From NCBI GenBank assembly GCA_900544175.1, contig UQUN01000012.1, forward strand, positions 1-64,000: a DNA stretch of 64,000 nucleotides, read 5' to 3'. Shown piece by piece: positions 25,408 to 34,299 of this stretch. The DNA is from an uncultured Alistipes sp. (lineage in GTDB: Bacteria; Bacteroidota; Bacteroidia; Bacteroidales; UBA932). The position numbers and the translations under genes are program-made. Below the pieces are notes generated by a model. The model ran no database searches. It saw nothing but the letters and a program-made list of their open reading frames with translations, and was not told the DNA's origin. The first letter of the stretch is position 1; the number at the start of each line of letters is the position of its first letter.

Positions 25408-28266
25408 TTATATGTCCTTTCTCAACAATGGTCTCAGATACGGACCGGTGACTGAGTCCGGATTGGCTGCGACCTCCTCGGGAGTCCCCTGTGCTACTAT
25501 CCTGCCTCCGCCACGGCCTCCGGACGGTCCCATGTCGAAAAGCCAGTCCACTGACTTCAGCACATCCAGATTGTGCTCGATAATAATCACAGTATTGCCT
25601 CCCTCGGCCAGTCTCTGAAGCACGCCCATAAGCACAGCTATGTCCTCGGAATGAAGGCCGGTGGTAGGCTCGTCAAGTATGTAGAGAGTCCTGCCCGTAT
25701 CCTTGCGCGACAACTCAGCCGCCAGTTTCACCCTCTGGTTCTCACCTCCGCTCAATGTCAGGGACGACTGGCCGAGACGGATATATCCAAGTCCGACCTC
25801 CTCCAAAGTCCGCAGCTTCCGTGCAATGGCAGGTACAGGAGCGAAGAATTCAACTGCCTGGGAAATAGTCATTTCCAGAACATCACTGATACTCTTGCCC
25901 TTGTATTTCACTGCCAGCACATCAGGGTTGAAGCGCTTGCCGTGGCACTCCTTGCATGTAACTGTCACCGACGGGAGGAAATTCATCTCAATGACCTCCA
26001 CTCCTGCCCCTTTACAAGCCTCACAGCGACCGCCCTTGACATTGAACGAGAACTTGTTGGACTTGAATCCCCGGATCTTGGCATCTGGCGTCTCCTCGAA
26101 AAGCCTGCGGATGAATGTCAGCACACCTGTATAGGTAGCCGGATTGGATCGCGGAGAACGGCCGACGGGAGACTGGTCTATCTCCACAAGCTTGTCGATA
26201 TTCTCCAGACCCTCAACCGAATCATAGGGCAGTCCGGAATATTTCGATCTGTACAGCCTGTTGCTGATGACAGGCATTAGCGTATCATTGACAAGAGAGG
26301 ACTTGCCGCTGCCGCTGACACCTCCTACACCCACTATACATCCGAGCGGAATACGGATATCCACATTCTTCAGATTATTGCCTGAGGCACCTCTGAGCAT
26401 GATGAACTTTCCGTTTCCAGGACGACGGCACTCTGGCACGGCTATGGTGCGGACTCCTTTCAGATAATCAAAAGTACACCCTCCGTCGCCTTCCCTGTCT
26501 ATCACCGGAAGTCCTTCAGGCATACGGTACGAAGGATCCAGCTTAAGCTGCGGCGGACCCGAGAAAAGGACCTCTCCCCCTTTCTCTCCTGCACCAGGAC
26601 CGATATCCACAATCCAGTCCGCGTTACGCATCATCTCCTCGTCATGCTCTACCACCATCACCGTATTGCCCTCGTCACGCAGACGCTTGAGCGAGCTGAT
26701 CAGTTTCATATTGTCCGACTGGTGCAGTCCTATGCTCGGCTCATCCAGAATGTAAAGCACATTGACAAGCCTGGAACCTATCTGGGTCGCCAGCCTGATC
26801 CGCTGGCTTTCACCACCGCTGAGAGACATTGCACTGCGGCTCAGTGACAGATACGGCAAGCCCACGTCCACAAGGAAACCGATACGTTCCCTGAGTTCCT
26901 TCACGATCTCCGAAGCGACAGCCCTGCCTCTTGGATCAAGGCATCCGTCAAGACCGCCAACCCATTCGTACAGCATACTGACATCCATGTCCGAAACTTC
27001 CGCAATATCCTTAGCGTCTATCTTGAAACACAGAGATTCCTTCCTGAGACGCTTTCCGTGACACTCAGGACAAGGCACACTCGTGGAATACATTGCTGAT
27101 CTGCCACATTCCCCGTCATCATCACTGTCAAATCCGGCCAGCAGTCCCGGGAAAGTGACCATCTCCGACAGCCCTCCATGAGTGTCCACACGCACCAGGT
27201 CGTCGCAGCCGTTGAACACTATGTCCATCTTCTCCTTGGGAATGTCCCTTATCGGCTCGTAAACAGAAAAACCGTATTTGCGGGCCACTGCCTCGAGCAC
27301 GACGAACACGGCATTGTCCCTCTTTTTCCCAAGAGGCACTATACCGCCCTCGGCTATGGACAGACTGTTGTCCGGCACTATCTTAGCCATATCCACCTCC
27401 CGCACCGTGCCGAGACCTCCGCACACAGGGCACGCTCCCGCCGGTGAGTTGAACGAAAATGTATGAGGCGCCGGCTCCGGAAAGGATATTCCACTGTCAG
27501 GACATATGAAATGCTTGCTGAAATGACGCACCTCACCTGTGGCCGCATCCAATACCATCAATGACCCCTTGCCCTGAGACAGGGCCGACATGACCGACGC
27601 CCTTATGCGCTTGCCGTCCTCCTTCTTAGGAACAACCTTGTCTATCACGGCCTCGATGAAGTGCACCTTATAACGGTCCACACCGGAGACCATATCTCCG
27701 AGCTGTCGGATTTCACCGTCCACACGTACCGAAGTGAGTCCCTTCCTGAGCAGACTGTCGAACAACTCCCGGTAATGTCCCTTACGTCCTTTGACCACAG
27801 GTGCGAGAATGACACACCTGCGTCCCTCGTACTCCCTCATGATCAGTTCCACTATATCGGAATCGGTATACTTGACCATCGGCTTCCCGGTCACAGGAGA
27901 GTATGCAGTAGATGCCCTGGCGTACAACAGTCTGAGGAAATCCGATATCTCCGTGACCGTACCGACAGTAGACCTGGGATTCCTGTTGGTGCTCTTCTGC
28001 TCTATCGCAATCGTCGGGCTTAATCCTTCTATACTCTCTACCTCCGGACGCTCCATCACACCTATATAATGTCTCGCATAAGCCGACAGGGTATCCATAT
28101 ACCGGCGGCGGGCCTCCGCGTACACGGTATCGAAAGCCAACGACGACTTGCCGCTGCCGCTGAGTCCGGTGACAACCACCAGGGCGTGACGCGGAATACG
28201 GAGGGATATGTCCTTCAGATTATGGACAGAAGCCCGGCAAATATCTATGTACCCGCTATCCTCCAT
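25408..28266 (-). CDS. uvrA: Excinuclease ABC subunit A
   Basis: I choose the ATG at 28266 (952 residues, MEDSGYIDICRASVHNLKD): the upstream 14 codons overlap the MBL gene and do not match UvrA starts. Two ABC modules are present: Walker A TGLSGSGKSSLAFD (~34) and GGVSGSGKSSLVND (~640), signatures LSGGESQRIRLA and LSGGENQRVKLA. The second zinc finger is intact (CEACKG...CKECHGKRF). The first has only three of four cysteines (CPDS then CPVC), as in many Bacteroidota UvrAs. UvrA dimers find bulky DNA lesions for UvrB/UvrC. It follows the MBL gene by 4 nt and precedes the nucleoside kinase by 22 nt. Confidence 0.93.
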   Translation of the reverse strand: MEDSGYIDICRASVHNLKDISLRIPRHALVVVTGLSGSGKSSLAFDTVYAEARRRYMDTLSAYARHYIGVMERPEVESIEGLSPTIAIEQKSTNRNPRSTVGTVTEISDFLRLLYARASTAYSPVTGKPMVKYTDSDIVELIMREYEGRRCVILAPVVKGRKGHYRELFDSLLRKGLTSVRVDGEIRQLGDMVSGVDRYKVHFIEAVIDKVVPKKEDGKRIRASVMSALSQGKGSLMVLDAATGEVRHFSKHFICPDSGISFPEPAPHTFSFNSPAGACPVCGGLGTVREVDMAKIVPDNSLSIAEGGIVPLGKKRDNAVFVVLEAVARKYGFSVYEPIRDIPKEKMDIVFNGCDDLVRVDTHGGLSEMVTFPGLLAGFDSDDDGECGRSAMYSTSVPCPECHGKRLRKESLCFKIDAKDIAEVSDMDVSMLYEWVGGLDGCLDPRGRAVASEIVKELRERIGFLVDVGLPYLSLSRSAMSLSGGESQRIRLATQIGSRLVNVLYILDEPSIGLHQSDNMKLISSLKRLRDEGNTVMVVEHDEEMMRNADWIVDIGPGAGEKGGEVLFSGPPQLKLDPSYRMPEGLPVIDREGDGGCTFDYLKGVRTIAVPECRRPGNGKFIMLRGASGNNLKNVDIRIPLGCIVGVGGVSGSGKSSLVNDTLMPVISNRLYRSKYSGLPYDSVEGLENIDKLVEIDQSPVGRSPRSNPATYTGVLTFIRRLFEETPDAKIRGFKSNKFSFNVKGGRCEACKGAGVEVIEMNFLPSVTVTCKECHGKRFNPDVLAVKYKGKSISDVLEMTISQAVEFFAPVPAIARKLRTLEEVGLGYIRLGQSSLTLSGGENQRVKLAAELSRKDTGRTLYILDEPTTGLHSEDIAVLMGVLQRLAEGGNTVIIIEHNLDVLKSVDWLFDMGPSGGRGGGRIVAQGTPEEVAANPDSVTGPYLRPLLRKDI

Positions 28267-28270
28267 GAAC

Positions 28271-28945
28271 TCAAGACTGCAGTTCCTCCGCACAAGGACC
28301 TCCCGCAACGATGTCCTCTATGAACGGGTTGGTCATCCTCTCGCGCCCGACATCGGTGGACGGGCCATGTCCGGGATACACTACCGTATCGGACGGCAAA
28401 GGCAGGAACTTCGTCCTTATGCTTTCCTTAAGCTGGTCATAATCTCCACCAGGAAGATCCGTACGGCCTATGCTTCCGCAGAAAACTGTGTCTCCTGTAA
28501 AAACGTATCCTCCCTCCCGGTCATAGAGCATGACTCCTCCGGGAGTATGGCCCGGTGTTTCCAACACTTCAAGCCTTATGCCGCCTATCTCGAGTACATC
28601 CCCGTCCTTCATGTCGATGATCTCCCCTGACGGCTCTTCAATATCGTAGCCGAAATAGCCTGCATACGGTCTCGCCCTGCGCATCTGTCCCATATCAGCC
28701 GCCGCAAGATATGTAGGCACATGCCACACCGAAGTCACGAATGCATTGCCCATGACATGGTCGAAATGACCGTGTGTCTGTATTATCATCTTTGGCCTGA
28801 GAGAATTGTCCGTGATGAACTTCACAAGCCTGTCCCGTTCCGACTGCCTGATGCAGCCTGGATCTATTATCGCGCACTCGCCTGTCCCGTCATAGAGCAC
28901 ATAGCAGCAGGTGCGAAGGTCATTGAAATAAAACGTCTGTATCAT
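28271..28945 (-). CDS. MBL-fold metallo-hydrolase (glyoxalase II-like)
   Basis: 224 residues from the ATG at 28945, which begins IQTFYFNDLRTCCYVLYDG; the frame's earlier ATG (29026) lies beyond the -7 promoter box and overlaps the divergent kinase start. Metal-binding motif THGHFDHV (HxHxDH, ~58-65), TPGHTPGG, GDTVFCGSIGR and YPGHGP are in the standard order of glyoxalase II-type hydrolases. Cytosolic; likely cleaves a thioester such as S-lactoyl-type or other conjugates, with the substrate unknown. The next gene (uvrA) starts 4 nt after the stop. Confidence 0.9.
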   Translation of the reverse strand: MIQTFYFNDLRTCCYVLYDGTGECAIIDPGCIRQSERDRLVKFITDNSLRPKMIIQTHGHFDHVMGNAFVTSVWHVPTYLAAADMGQMRRARPYAGYFGYDIEEPSGEIIDMKDGDVLEIGGIRLEVLETPGHTPGGVMLYDREGGYVFTGDTVFCGSIGRTDLPGGDYDQLKESIRTKFLPLPSDTVVYPGHGPSTDVGRERMTNPFIEDIVAGGPCAEELQS

Positions 28946-28949
28946 AAAG

Positions 28950-28957
28950 CAAAAATA
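28950..28957 (-). promoter_or_regulatory. MBL hydrolase -7 box TATTTTTG
   Basis: TATTTTTG on the minus strand ends 4 nt before the ATG at 28945, implying a leaderless or near-leaderless transcript. It supports the shorter start of the MBL gene. It is divergent with the -7 box of the deoxynucleoside kinase gene. Confidence 0.45.
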
Positions 28958-28969
28958 CGCAATTCTTCT

Positions 28970-28977
28970 TATTTTTG
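28970..28977 (+). promoter_or_regulatory. Deoxynucleoside kinase -7 box TATTTTTG
   Basis: TATTTTTG ends 23 nt before the ATG at 29001. No clean TTG at the -33 position. It sits back to back with the MBL promoter. Confidence 0.45.
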
Positions 28978-29000
28978 CACAAAGATTAAGCCAAGATATC

Positions 29001-29612
29001 ATGCATATAGCAGTAGCAGGAAACATAGGCAGCGGTAAGACGACACTAACGGGTCTGCTCGCCAGCCATTACGGATGGGAACCCCATTACGAGTCTGTGG
29101 AATTCAACCCCTATCTCGTAGACTTCTACGAGGATATGCGCAGGTGGTCCTTCAACCTGCAGGTATATTTCCTCAACAGAAGACTAAAGGATATCAGCGA
29201 GTTCCAGGAATCAGGACGGAATGTCATCCAGGACAGGACCATCTATGAGGACGCAATGATATTCGCCCCCAACCTGCATGACATGGGCCTGATGGACAGC
29301 CGCGACTTCGACAACTACACATCCCTCTTCGAACTTATGCAGAAGATGGTAAGGTATCCCGACCTGCTCATCTATCTGAGGTCTTCGATCCCCAACCTGG
29401 TGGAGCAGATTCAGAAACGCGGGCGCGAATACGAGAACAGCATCCGCATCGACTACCTTAAAGGCCTCAATGACAGGTATGAGAAATGGACAGGGAATTA
29501 TAAGGGGGAACTGATGATCATAGATGTGGACAACTGCAAGTTCGAAGACCGCAAGGAGGATTTCAGATCCATCGTAGACCAGATAGACGCAAGACTGTTC
29601 GGCCTTTTCTGA
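29001..29612 (+). CDS. Deoxynucleoside kinase (deoxyadenosine/deoxyguanosine kinase type)
   Basis: A 203-residue cytosolic kinase that phosphorylates deoxynucleosides for nucleotide salvage. The P-loop GNIGSGKTTLTG is at residues 8-19, the ERS/DRS-like motif is DRTIYEDAMIF (~72-82), and the LID-like region carries arginines in IQKRGREYENSIR (~140-152). The length and layout match the dAK/dGK family rather than thymidine kinase. It is a single gene with its own promoter, ending 21 nt from the convergent outer-membrane protein gene. Confidence 0.9.
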   Translation: MHIAVAGNIGSGKTTLTGLLASHYGWEPHYESVEFNPYLVDFYEDMRRWSFNLQVYFLNRRLKDISEFQESGRNVIQDRTIYEDAMIFAPNLHDMGLMDSRDFDNYTSLFELMQKMVRYPDLLIYLRSSIPNLVEQIQKRGREYENSIRIDYLKGLNDRYEKWTGNYKGELMIIDVDNCKFEDRKEDFRSIVDQIDARLFGLF

Positions 29613-29633
29613 TGACAGACGGCCTGGCCCGCA

Positions 29634-30284
29634 TCATATCTTGATGGAAAGCCCTATGTTGAGAAGACCCCGGTAGCCGAAACCCAACTCCGCGAATCCG
29701 CCTACCGTCTCTCCGTATCTGAACTTCACTGCCGTTATATGATATGAGAATCTCAGCCTGTCGTTTGGTTCAGGGACAAAATACCCGGTGTCGCCGTCCA
29801 CTATGGTCTCGTCCTGATAGGTTATACCAAGATACAGGGCTCCGGAACATTCCATCGGACCTTGCTGCCAGTAGGTGTATGAAGCCGACAGATGGGCTGA
29901 CCAACTCTTGATCTCCGAACGACATACAAATACAGGATCGGATATGGGGACAAGCTCTGAATCAGTTATGTACATATCCGCACTGGCATAACCGAACCCG
30001 CCGTCCACACCTACGGAAAAATTGGGCAGTATAAAGAAACTGTACCCGAATGCAGCGATTCCGGAGAATTTGAAATTGCGTGAGTCCCCGTCATATCCGA
30101 CCGACTTGTATTCGGAGTTCAGCGTCGTGGACAACTCGATCACCGATGGAGTGCCGTACTGGACGTACACTTCACTGCGGGGAAAGTAATCGGCGTCCCG
30201 CACCATGTTCTTCTGCGCACTGGATACCGCCGGCATCCATATAACAGACGCCGCAAGGACAATGAAATGTTTCACTCTATTCAT
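29634..30284 (-). CDS. Predicted outer-membrane beta-barrel protein, family not recognised
   Basis: A 216-residue protein with a signal peptide (MNRVKHFIVLAASVIWMPAV, cleavage near SSA-Q at residue 23). The mature part alternates polar and hydrophobic residues as in a small barrel (FAYGYSFFILPNFSVGVDGG, LYLGITYQDE, FGYRGLLNIGLS) and ends GLSIKI. I cannot name a family. It overlaps the flippase-like gene by 8 nt and is the last gene of the panC-panD-flippase group, but this need not imply a shared function. Confidence 0.65.
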   Translation of the reverse strand: MNRVKHFIVLAASVIWMPAVSSAQKNMVRDADYFPRSEVYVQYGTPSVIELSTTLNSEYKSVGYDGDSRNFKFSGIAAFGYSFFILPNFSVGVDGGFGYASADMYITDSELVPISDPVFVCRSEIKSWSAHLSASYTYWQQGPMECSGALYLGITYQDETIVDGDTGYFVPEPNDRLRFSYHITAVKFRYGETVGGFAELGFGYRGLLNIGLSIKI

Positions 30285-31305
30285 GTTTCAGTTTTTGTAT
30301 TCTTTCAGCCTTCCGTTTCCTGAAATAGATGCCTGCAAGGGACAACGCTCCGCAAAGCACCATGGTCAGAGCCTGGCTTTCATGTGATATCGTTGCAAAA
30401 ATCACGCCCGATGTCTTGGGGATCGAGTATATGGAGGCCATGGCAAGCGAAAGTATGAAATGATAGGCACCGATACCTCCCTGCACCGGTACAATCCATC
30501 CCAGACCGCCTACGACCATCAGAAAAAGAGCATCAGCCCAGTTCAGTCCGCTTACCTGCGGAAACGCCAATATGGTAGTGTAGCTCATAAGCCAGTAGCA
30601 GAACCACAGCATCACGGTATAAAGAAGAAACAGCCATTTGCCCTTCATCCGCAATCCGGCCCTGAGACCGTTCACAAGTCCCTCAACAACCCTGAACAGC
30701 TTGTCCATAAACCTGAACCTGCGCAAACGGTGTCTCATCCTGTAGACAATGACACAGCCTGCCGCAGCCAGAATGACAGCCGCCGCGACAAGCCAAAGCA
30801 CATTGAACGACATGGTGCGGACAGCCGGTTCCCACACCTCTTCGGACACGAACTGCCTGAACGAACTTTCTCCCGCCATAAGCACAAGCAGAAGAATGAC
30901 CGCATAGGAAATCATGTCCCAGCTCCGCTCCAGGACCACTGTGCCGAGCACGGACTCGAAAGACGCCTTGCCGCCGGCGGATATGACACCGCATCTGGCA
31001 AACTCCCCCGCCCTCGGCAGGGCGAAATTGGTCAGATATGCGACAGTGACTCCGTCATAAGCCTCCCGTACCGTTATTGTATTGTTGAGCGGAAGCATTA
31101 TAAGCCTCCATCTGACACCCCTGACAAAGAAAGCAATCACGCTTGCCAACATGGACACTATGATCCAATGGAAGTTGCAGCTCCTGACCCCTGACACGAA
31201 ATCCTCCCACTTGACTCCCCTGAAGGCGAAATACAGCAGAACGGCCGCCACAAGCAGCATCACCGTCCACTGTATGACCTTCTTCCACCTTGAGGACATG
31301 CTCAT
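30277..31305 (-). CDS. LPG-synthase/flippase-like integral membrane protein (UPF0104/DUF2029-like)
   Basis: A 342-residue inner-membrane protein with about eight hydrophobic segments. The order and motifs (FAFRGVKWEDF, then VRGVRWRLIMLPL, ALPRAGEFARCGVIS near residue 96 and QGGIGAYHFILSLAM near 271) match the lysylphosphatidylglycerol synthase TM/glycosyltransferase 2-associated flippase-like family. The catalytic LPG synthetase domain is absent, so lipid translocation or a related envelope role is more likely than amino acid transfer. Start overlaps panD by 4 nt. Confidence 0.85.
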   Translation of the reverse strand: MSMSSRWKKVIQWTVMLLVAAVLLYFAFRGVKWEDFVSGVRSCNFHWIIVSMLASVIAFFVRGVRWRLIMLPLNNTITVREAYDGVTVAYLTNFALPRAGEFARCGVISAGGKASFESVLGTVVLERSWDMISYAVILLLVLMAGESSFRQFVSEEVWEPAVRTMSFNVLWLVAAAVILAAAGCVIVYRMRHRLRRFRFMDKLFRVVEGLVNGLRAGLRMKGKWLFLLYTVMLWFCYWLMSYTTILAFPQVSGLNWADALFLMVVGGLGWIVPVQGGIGAYHFILSLAMASIYSIPKTSGVIFATISHESQALTMVLCGALSLAGIYFRKRKAERIQKLKHE

Positions 31306-31655
31306 TTCACCAATTTGTTGGTTCTGGTATCAGGGAACACCACCGACGGCTTGAAAGACGCCGCCTCCTCTGGCGTCACAACGGCGTAGGACATGATTAT
31401 CGCCACGTCTCCCACCGAAAACAGATGAGCGGCAGCTCCGTTTAGCTCGATGCACCCGCTCCCCTCCTCACCTGGGATGACGTAAGTCTCGACCCTGTTG
31501 CCGTTTGTGACATTGACTACAGATACCTTCTCTCCTTCGAAAAGTCCTGCGGCCCTCATGAGGGCCCTGTCCACCGTCACACTGCCGATATAGTCTATAT
31601 TGGCTCTCGTGACCGTCACCCTGTGTATCTTGGACTTGATTACCTCTATGTACAT
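31302..31655 (-). CDS. panD: Aspartate 1-decarboxylase (pyruvoyl enzyme)
   Basis: A 117-residue proenzyme that makes beta-alanine for pantothenate. The self-cleavage site IGS is seen at ~23-25 (DYIGSVTVD); Ser25 becomes the pyruvoyl group. KSKIHRVTVTRANI and NGNRVETYVIPGEEGSG and LNGAAAHLFSVGDVAIIMSYA follow the family order. It sits 1 nt after panC and overlaps the flippase-like gene, so panC-panD form one unit. Unlike enterobacteria, no PanZ is expected to be needed. Confidence 0.95.
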   Translation of the reverse strand: MYIEVIKSKIHRVTVTRANIDYIGSVTVDRALMRAAGLFEGEKVSVVNVTNGNRVETYVIPGEEGSGCIELNGAAAHLFSVGDVAIIMSYAVVTPEEAASFKPSVVFPDTRTNKLVK

Positions 31656-31656
31656 T

Positions 31657-32502
31657 CTACCTCAATTCTATGTTGTCTATGAGACGGACCTGGCCGGCAT
31701 ACACCGCACATGTCAGCCTGAGATGAGCGGCCTCGTTCCAGTCAGTCACCGGGCACAAAGTTAATGAATTTATTATTTCCACATATTCGGTCCTGAGACA
31801 AGGTTCCTGATCGATAAGGGCCGTCAGGCTCTTCACTGCTTCCGTCACCGGCATACGGCCAACCATGCCGCGTGCCTTCATTATGGAATGATAGATGTGC
31901 GGGGCAGCCGCCCTTTGCTCTGGTGTCAGCAGTTTGTTTCTGGAACTGAGCGCGAGACCGTCCTCCGCCCTGGCGATCGGACACCGCACTATATCTATAT
32001 TGTATCCCAAATTCCTTACGAAATACTCCACAATGGCCAGCTGCTGGAAATCCTTTTCCCCAAAATAGGCCCTGTCCGGACGGACTATGTCGAACAGACG
32101 GGTCACCACCTGGGCCATACCGTTGAAATGCCCTGGTCTGCGCGGCCCCTCCCCATATCTGTCCAGACCGCCAAGATCGAATACCTTTTTATCATAGTCA
32201 GTCCCCTCCGGATAGATATCCCCGACACCTGGAGCAAAGAGCACCGACACGCCCAACGGTTCCACGAACGCACAGTCCTCGTCGATACGGCGCGGATATG
32301 TGGCGAAATCATTCTGATTGTTGAACTGCGTCGGATTCACGAAATCCGACACCACTACCGATCCGCATTCCGAGACAGCCTTTCTGATAAGCGAAGCATG
32401 CCCCTCATGCAGGGCCCCCATCGTGGGCACCAAGCCGACCGATTTGTCAGCCAGCGATTTACGGGCAGATTCAAAATCCGCCAATGTTTTAACTACCTTC
32501 AT
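31657..32502 (-). CDS. panC: Pantothenate synthetase
   Basis: 281 residues from the ATG at 32502 (MKVVKTLADFESA); the frame's first ATG is at 32526 but adds eight atypical residues and lies within the promoter's transcribed start. Motifs: PTMGALHEGHASLIRKA (HIGH-like, ~23), FVNPTQFN, GEKDFQQLAIV (KMSKS-like, ~150), RCPIARAEDGLALSSRN (~176). It joins pantoate and beta-alanine with ATP. Cytosolic, with panD directly downstream (1-nt gap). panB is not present in this window. Confidence 0.95.
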   Translation of the reverse strand: MKVVKTLADFESARKSLADKSVGLVPTMGALHEGHASLIRKAVSECGSVVVSDFVNPTQFNNQNDFATYPRRIDEDCAFVEPLGVSVLFAPGVGDIYPEGTDYDKKVFDLGGLDRYGEGPRRPGHFNGMAQVVTRLFDIVRPDRAYFGEKDFQQLAIVEYFVRNLGYNIDIVRCPIARAEDGLALSSRNKLLTPEQRAAAPHIYHSIMKARGMVGRMPVTEAVKSLTALIDQEPCLRTEYVEIINSLTLCPVTDWNEAAHLRLTCAVYAGQVRLIDNIELR

Positions 32503-32523
32503 AGCCGTAATCAAAATAGGCGA

Positions 32524-32555
32524 CAAACATAGGTATTTTCAATGACTTTATGCAA
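32524..32555 (-). promoter_or_regulatory. panC-panD operon promoter
   Basis: TTG (32555-32553), a 21-nt spacer and TATGTTTG (32531-32524) on the minus strand match the Bacteroidota consensus. The -7 box ends 21 nt upstream of the chosen panC ATG at 32502. Confidence 0.7.
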
Positions 32556-32599
32556 TTTGACGGAATTTTTTTTGCCTTTTAGAATAATTAATTATAATT

Positions 32600-32632
32600 T
32601 TGAATCAAAAGATGTACTTTCCTTTAAATTTG
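32600..32632 (+). promoter_or_regulatory. iorA promoter
   Basis: TTG (32600-32602) and TAAATTTG (32625-32632) are separated by 22 nt, one longer than typical. The -7 box ends 20 nt before the chosen iorA ATG (32653), which argues against the earlier ORF start at 32542. Confidence 0.6.
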
Positions 32633-32652
32633 GTAGAATAAATCAATATTTT

Positions 32653-34275
32653 ATGAGATTACTATTACTCGGCGATGAAGCCATAGCTTTGGCGGCCATA
32701 CATTCGGGCATTTCCGGAGTCTACGCCTATCCCGGCACACCCTCCACTGAGATCACCGAATACATTCAGAACCGCCAGAAAGCGGATCCGGAATCGGAAC
32801 GCATATTCTGCAAATGGTGTACAAACGAGAAGACCGCCATGGAGGCGGCACTCGGTATGTCCTACATGGGCAAGCGCGCCCTCGTATGCATGAAGCATGT
32901 GGGTATGAACGTGGCGGCGGACGCATTTGTCAACTCGGCCATGACCGGAACCAACGGCGGTCTGGTAGTTGTCGCTGCAGACGACCCGTCCATGCACTCG
33001 TCCCAGAATGAACAGGACTCCCGTTTCTACGGCAAGTTCGCGATGATACCTGTTTTCGAGCCCTCGTCACAGCAGGAAGCCTACGACATGGTCCGCGACG
33101 CCTTTGATTTTTCCGAAAGGCGCAGGATACCCGTACTCCTGAGAATAACCACACGTATGGCACATTCAAGAGCCGAGGTCAAGACGAAAACCAATCCGGA
33201 CGGCAGCGAATGCATTCTTCCCCAGAAACAGATATCATATCCGGAAAACCCCAAGCAGTGGGTGCTTCTCCCCGCCAACTCCAAGATCCGCAACGAGCAG
33301 CTAGTACAGGAACAGGAAGACTTTGAGGAGGATTCTCTCAACGACAGGCGCAACAGATTCATTCCTGGCGAGGACAAGAACCTTGCGATCGTCACATGCG
33401 GCATTGCGTACAACTACCTCATGGAGAATTTCCCCAACGGAGTACCCTGCGGAGTCCTCAAGATATCCAGATACCCTGTTCCCCGCAAGCTTGTGAAGGA
33501 AATGGAGAGCGAAGGTGTCAGCAGGGTCATTGTAATGGAAGAAGGACAGCCGTTCATAGAAGAGAGCATCAAAGGCATGATAAGTTCTGACATACAGGTC
33601 GACGGAAGGCTTACAGGCGTCCTGCCCCGCACCGGCGAACTTACTCCGGACAGCGTGCGCGCTGCTGTAAGACTCGCTCCACACAAGACGTTCCCGAAAG
33701 ACGACATTGTCGTTCCCAGACCGCCTGCACTATGTCAGGGATGCGGACACAGGGACATGTATGCCGCACTTAACGAAGTGGCTGCAGAATACGAGCACTC
33801 ACGTGTATTCAGCGACATAGGCTGCTACACCCTCGGTGCGCTGCCTCCGTTCAGAGCCATCAACACATGCGTCGACATGGGTGCATCCATAACCATGGCC
33901 AAAGGTGCCGCCGATGCCGGACAGTTCCCTTCTTTCGCCGTCATTGGAGACTCCACATTCACTCATTCGGGCATAACCGGCCTGCTTGACTGCGTCAACA
34001 GCAACGCCAACGTAGTGATCATCATATCCGACAACCTTACTACCGGCATGACCGGTGGCCAGGACTCTGCCGGAACAGGCAAGCTCGAAAGCATATGCGC
34101 GGGCGTAGGAGTAGATCCCGCCCACATCAGAGTCGTAGTGCCGCTGCCGAAGAACATGGAGGAAATCAAGAACACTCTCCGCGAGGAAGTGGAATACAAC
34201 GGTGTGTCAGTAGTCATTCCCCGCAGGGAGTGCATCCAGACCTTCAAGCGTCACGCCAGAGAGAAAAAGAAATAA
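32653..34275 (+). CDS. iorA: Indolepyruvate:ferredoxin oxidoreductase alpha subunit, ferredoxin domain absent
   Basis: 540 residues from the ATG at 32653 (MRLLLLGDEAIALAAIH); the promoter lies between this and any earlier start. It has a pyrimidine-binding domain (GVYAYPGTPSTEITEYI, EAALGMSYMGKRAL), a middle domain (ALCQGCGHRDMYA, C-x2-C) and the TPP motif GDSTFTHSGITG...ISDN (~440-470). IorAB oxidatively decarboxylates aryl pyruvates to aryl-acetyl-CoA with ferredoxin. The usual C-terminal 2[4Fe-4S] domain (CxxCxxCxxxC pairs) is missing: the protein ends at HAREKKK soon after VVIPRRECI. Electron transfer must go through another protein or a surviving centre. IorB follows after 24 nt. Confidence 0.9.
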   Translation: MRLLLLGDEAIALAAIHSGISGVYAYPGTPSTEITEYIQNRQKADPESERIFCKWCTNEKTAMEAALGMSYMGKRALVCMKHVGMNVAADAFVNSAMTGTNGGLVVVAADDPSMHSSQNEQDSRFYGKFAMIPVFEPSSQQEAYDMVRDAFDFSERRRIPVLLRITTRMAHSRAEVKTKTNPDGSECILPQKQISYPENPKQWVLLPANSKIRNEQLVQEQEDFEEDSLNDRRNRFIPGEDKNLAIVTCGIAYNYLMENFPNGVPCGVLKISRYPVPRKLVKEMESEGVSRVIVMEEGQPFIEESIKGMISSDIQVDGRLTGVLPRTGELTPDSVRAAVRLAPHKTFPKDDIVVPRPPALCQGCGHRDMYAALNEVAAEYEHSRVFSDIGCYTLGALPPFRAINTCVDMGASITMAKGAADAGQFPSFAVIGDSTFTHSGITGLLDCVNSNANVVIIISDNLTTGMTGGQDSAGTGKLESICAGVGVDPAHIRVVVPLPKNMEEIKNTLREEVEYNGVSVVIPRRECIQTFKRHAREKKK

Positions 34276-34299
34276 CGGACATTAAACTGAAACTCCAAT

